DNA of 14,912 nucleotides from an uncultured Eubacteriales bacterium (GTDB lineage: Bacteria > Bacillota > Clostridia > Oscillospirales > Acutalibacteraceae), in assembly GCA_934667845.1 (NCBI GenBank), contig CAKUMQ010000060.1:1-14912 (forward strand). Direction: 5' to 3'. The position numbers and the translations under genes were made by a program. Numbering within the stretch: the first letter of the stretch is position 1; each line of letters starts with the position of its first letter. Shown here one piece after another: positions 14,795 through 14,912 of this stretch. The notes under the pieces are model-generated. The model ran no database searches. It saw nothing but the letters and a program-made list of their open reading frames with translations, and was not told where the DNA came from.

Positions 14795-14912
14795 ATGATG
14801 CGGACAATGTTGGAATTTTGCCATCCCGATGAAGTGATGATGCTCAACCGGGATGATCTGTATGTGCCGTCCACCTCACACAGCCACAATTTTGTGGAGC
14901 TGGAGTATGTCC
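14795..14912 (+). CDS. AraC-family regulator, N-terminal fragment (cut by window end)
   Basis: Only the first 39 codons are present. The ATG at 14795 (or the adjacent one at 14798) follows AAGGA (14781-14785) with 9 bases between. The peptide contains SHSHNFVELEYV, the typical start of the cupin sensor domain of AraC-type regulators, where a His-x-His and an acidic ELxYV segment mark the first strands. No helix-turn-helix is visible because the gene runs out of the window. It is divergent from the DraG-fold operon, with a 113-bp AT-rich spacer containing a promoter and two inverted repeats, so it probably regulates that operon in response to a sugar-like ligand. The family call rests on a short stretch and on context. 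Confidence 0.65.
   Translation, partial: MMRTMLEFCHPDEVMMLNRDDLYVPSTSHSHNFVELEYV

Noticed and set aside
14641..14889. 82-aa open frame on the - strand across the divergent spacer
   Set aside because: It covers the AT-rich promoter region and the start of the AraC-like gene, with no RBS or family features.

Overview
The window looks like a chromosomal stretch from a GC-rich, Gram-positive gut-type bacterium, most likely a Clostridia/Oscillospirales relative. This is inference from visibly GC-rich coding sequence, strong AGGAGG-type Shine-Dalgarno sites, sigma-A-like promoters, a MoxR/DUF58/transglutaminase operon, and AraC regulators placed among cytoplasmic glycosidases. No rRNA, tRNA, CRISPR array, insertion sequence or phage gene was seen.

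Region 1 (2-5252, + strand) is the end of a tightly packed operon. It holds a MoxR-type AAA+ ATPase cut by the window start, a DUF58 protein, a 750-aa membrane-anchored transglutaminase-fold protein whose catalytic Cys position is Asp, and a lipoprotein with a squalene-cyclase-like alpha-toroid fold. A bidirectional hairpin terminator closes it. These products should work at the cell envelope.

Region 2 (5264-12204) is a divergent carbohydrate locus. On the - strand an AraC-family activator is followed by a TIM-barrel glycosidase-like protein. On the + strand a six-hairpin (alpha/alpha toroid) glycosidase-like protein is followed by a GH36-like (alpha-galactosidase superfamily) protein. The 201-bp divergent spacer carries a good sigma-A promoter for the regulator, a pair of direct repeats 22 bp apart that could be its operator, and no clear promoter for the + strand enzymes. 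None of the three enzymes has a signal peptide and no transporter gene lies in the window, so they probably act on imported saccharides.

Region 3 (12236-14912) begins with a very stable hairpin between convergent operons. On the - strand lies an ADP-ribosylglycohydrolase (DraG)-fold protein fused to a beta-sandwich, sugar-binding-like C-terminus. It is translationally coupled through a GTGA overlap to a small single-pass membrane protein. Divergent from it, the start of a second AraC-family regulator runs off the window end. Its AT-rich promoter region contains two perfect inverted repeats.

Together, regions 2 and 3 look like two AraC-controlled catabolic modules of non-secreted enzymes with poorly defined substrates. 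The DraG-fold/beta-sandwich protein with its coupled membrane partner and the Cys-less transglutaminase are the parts most worth following up.
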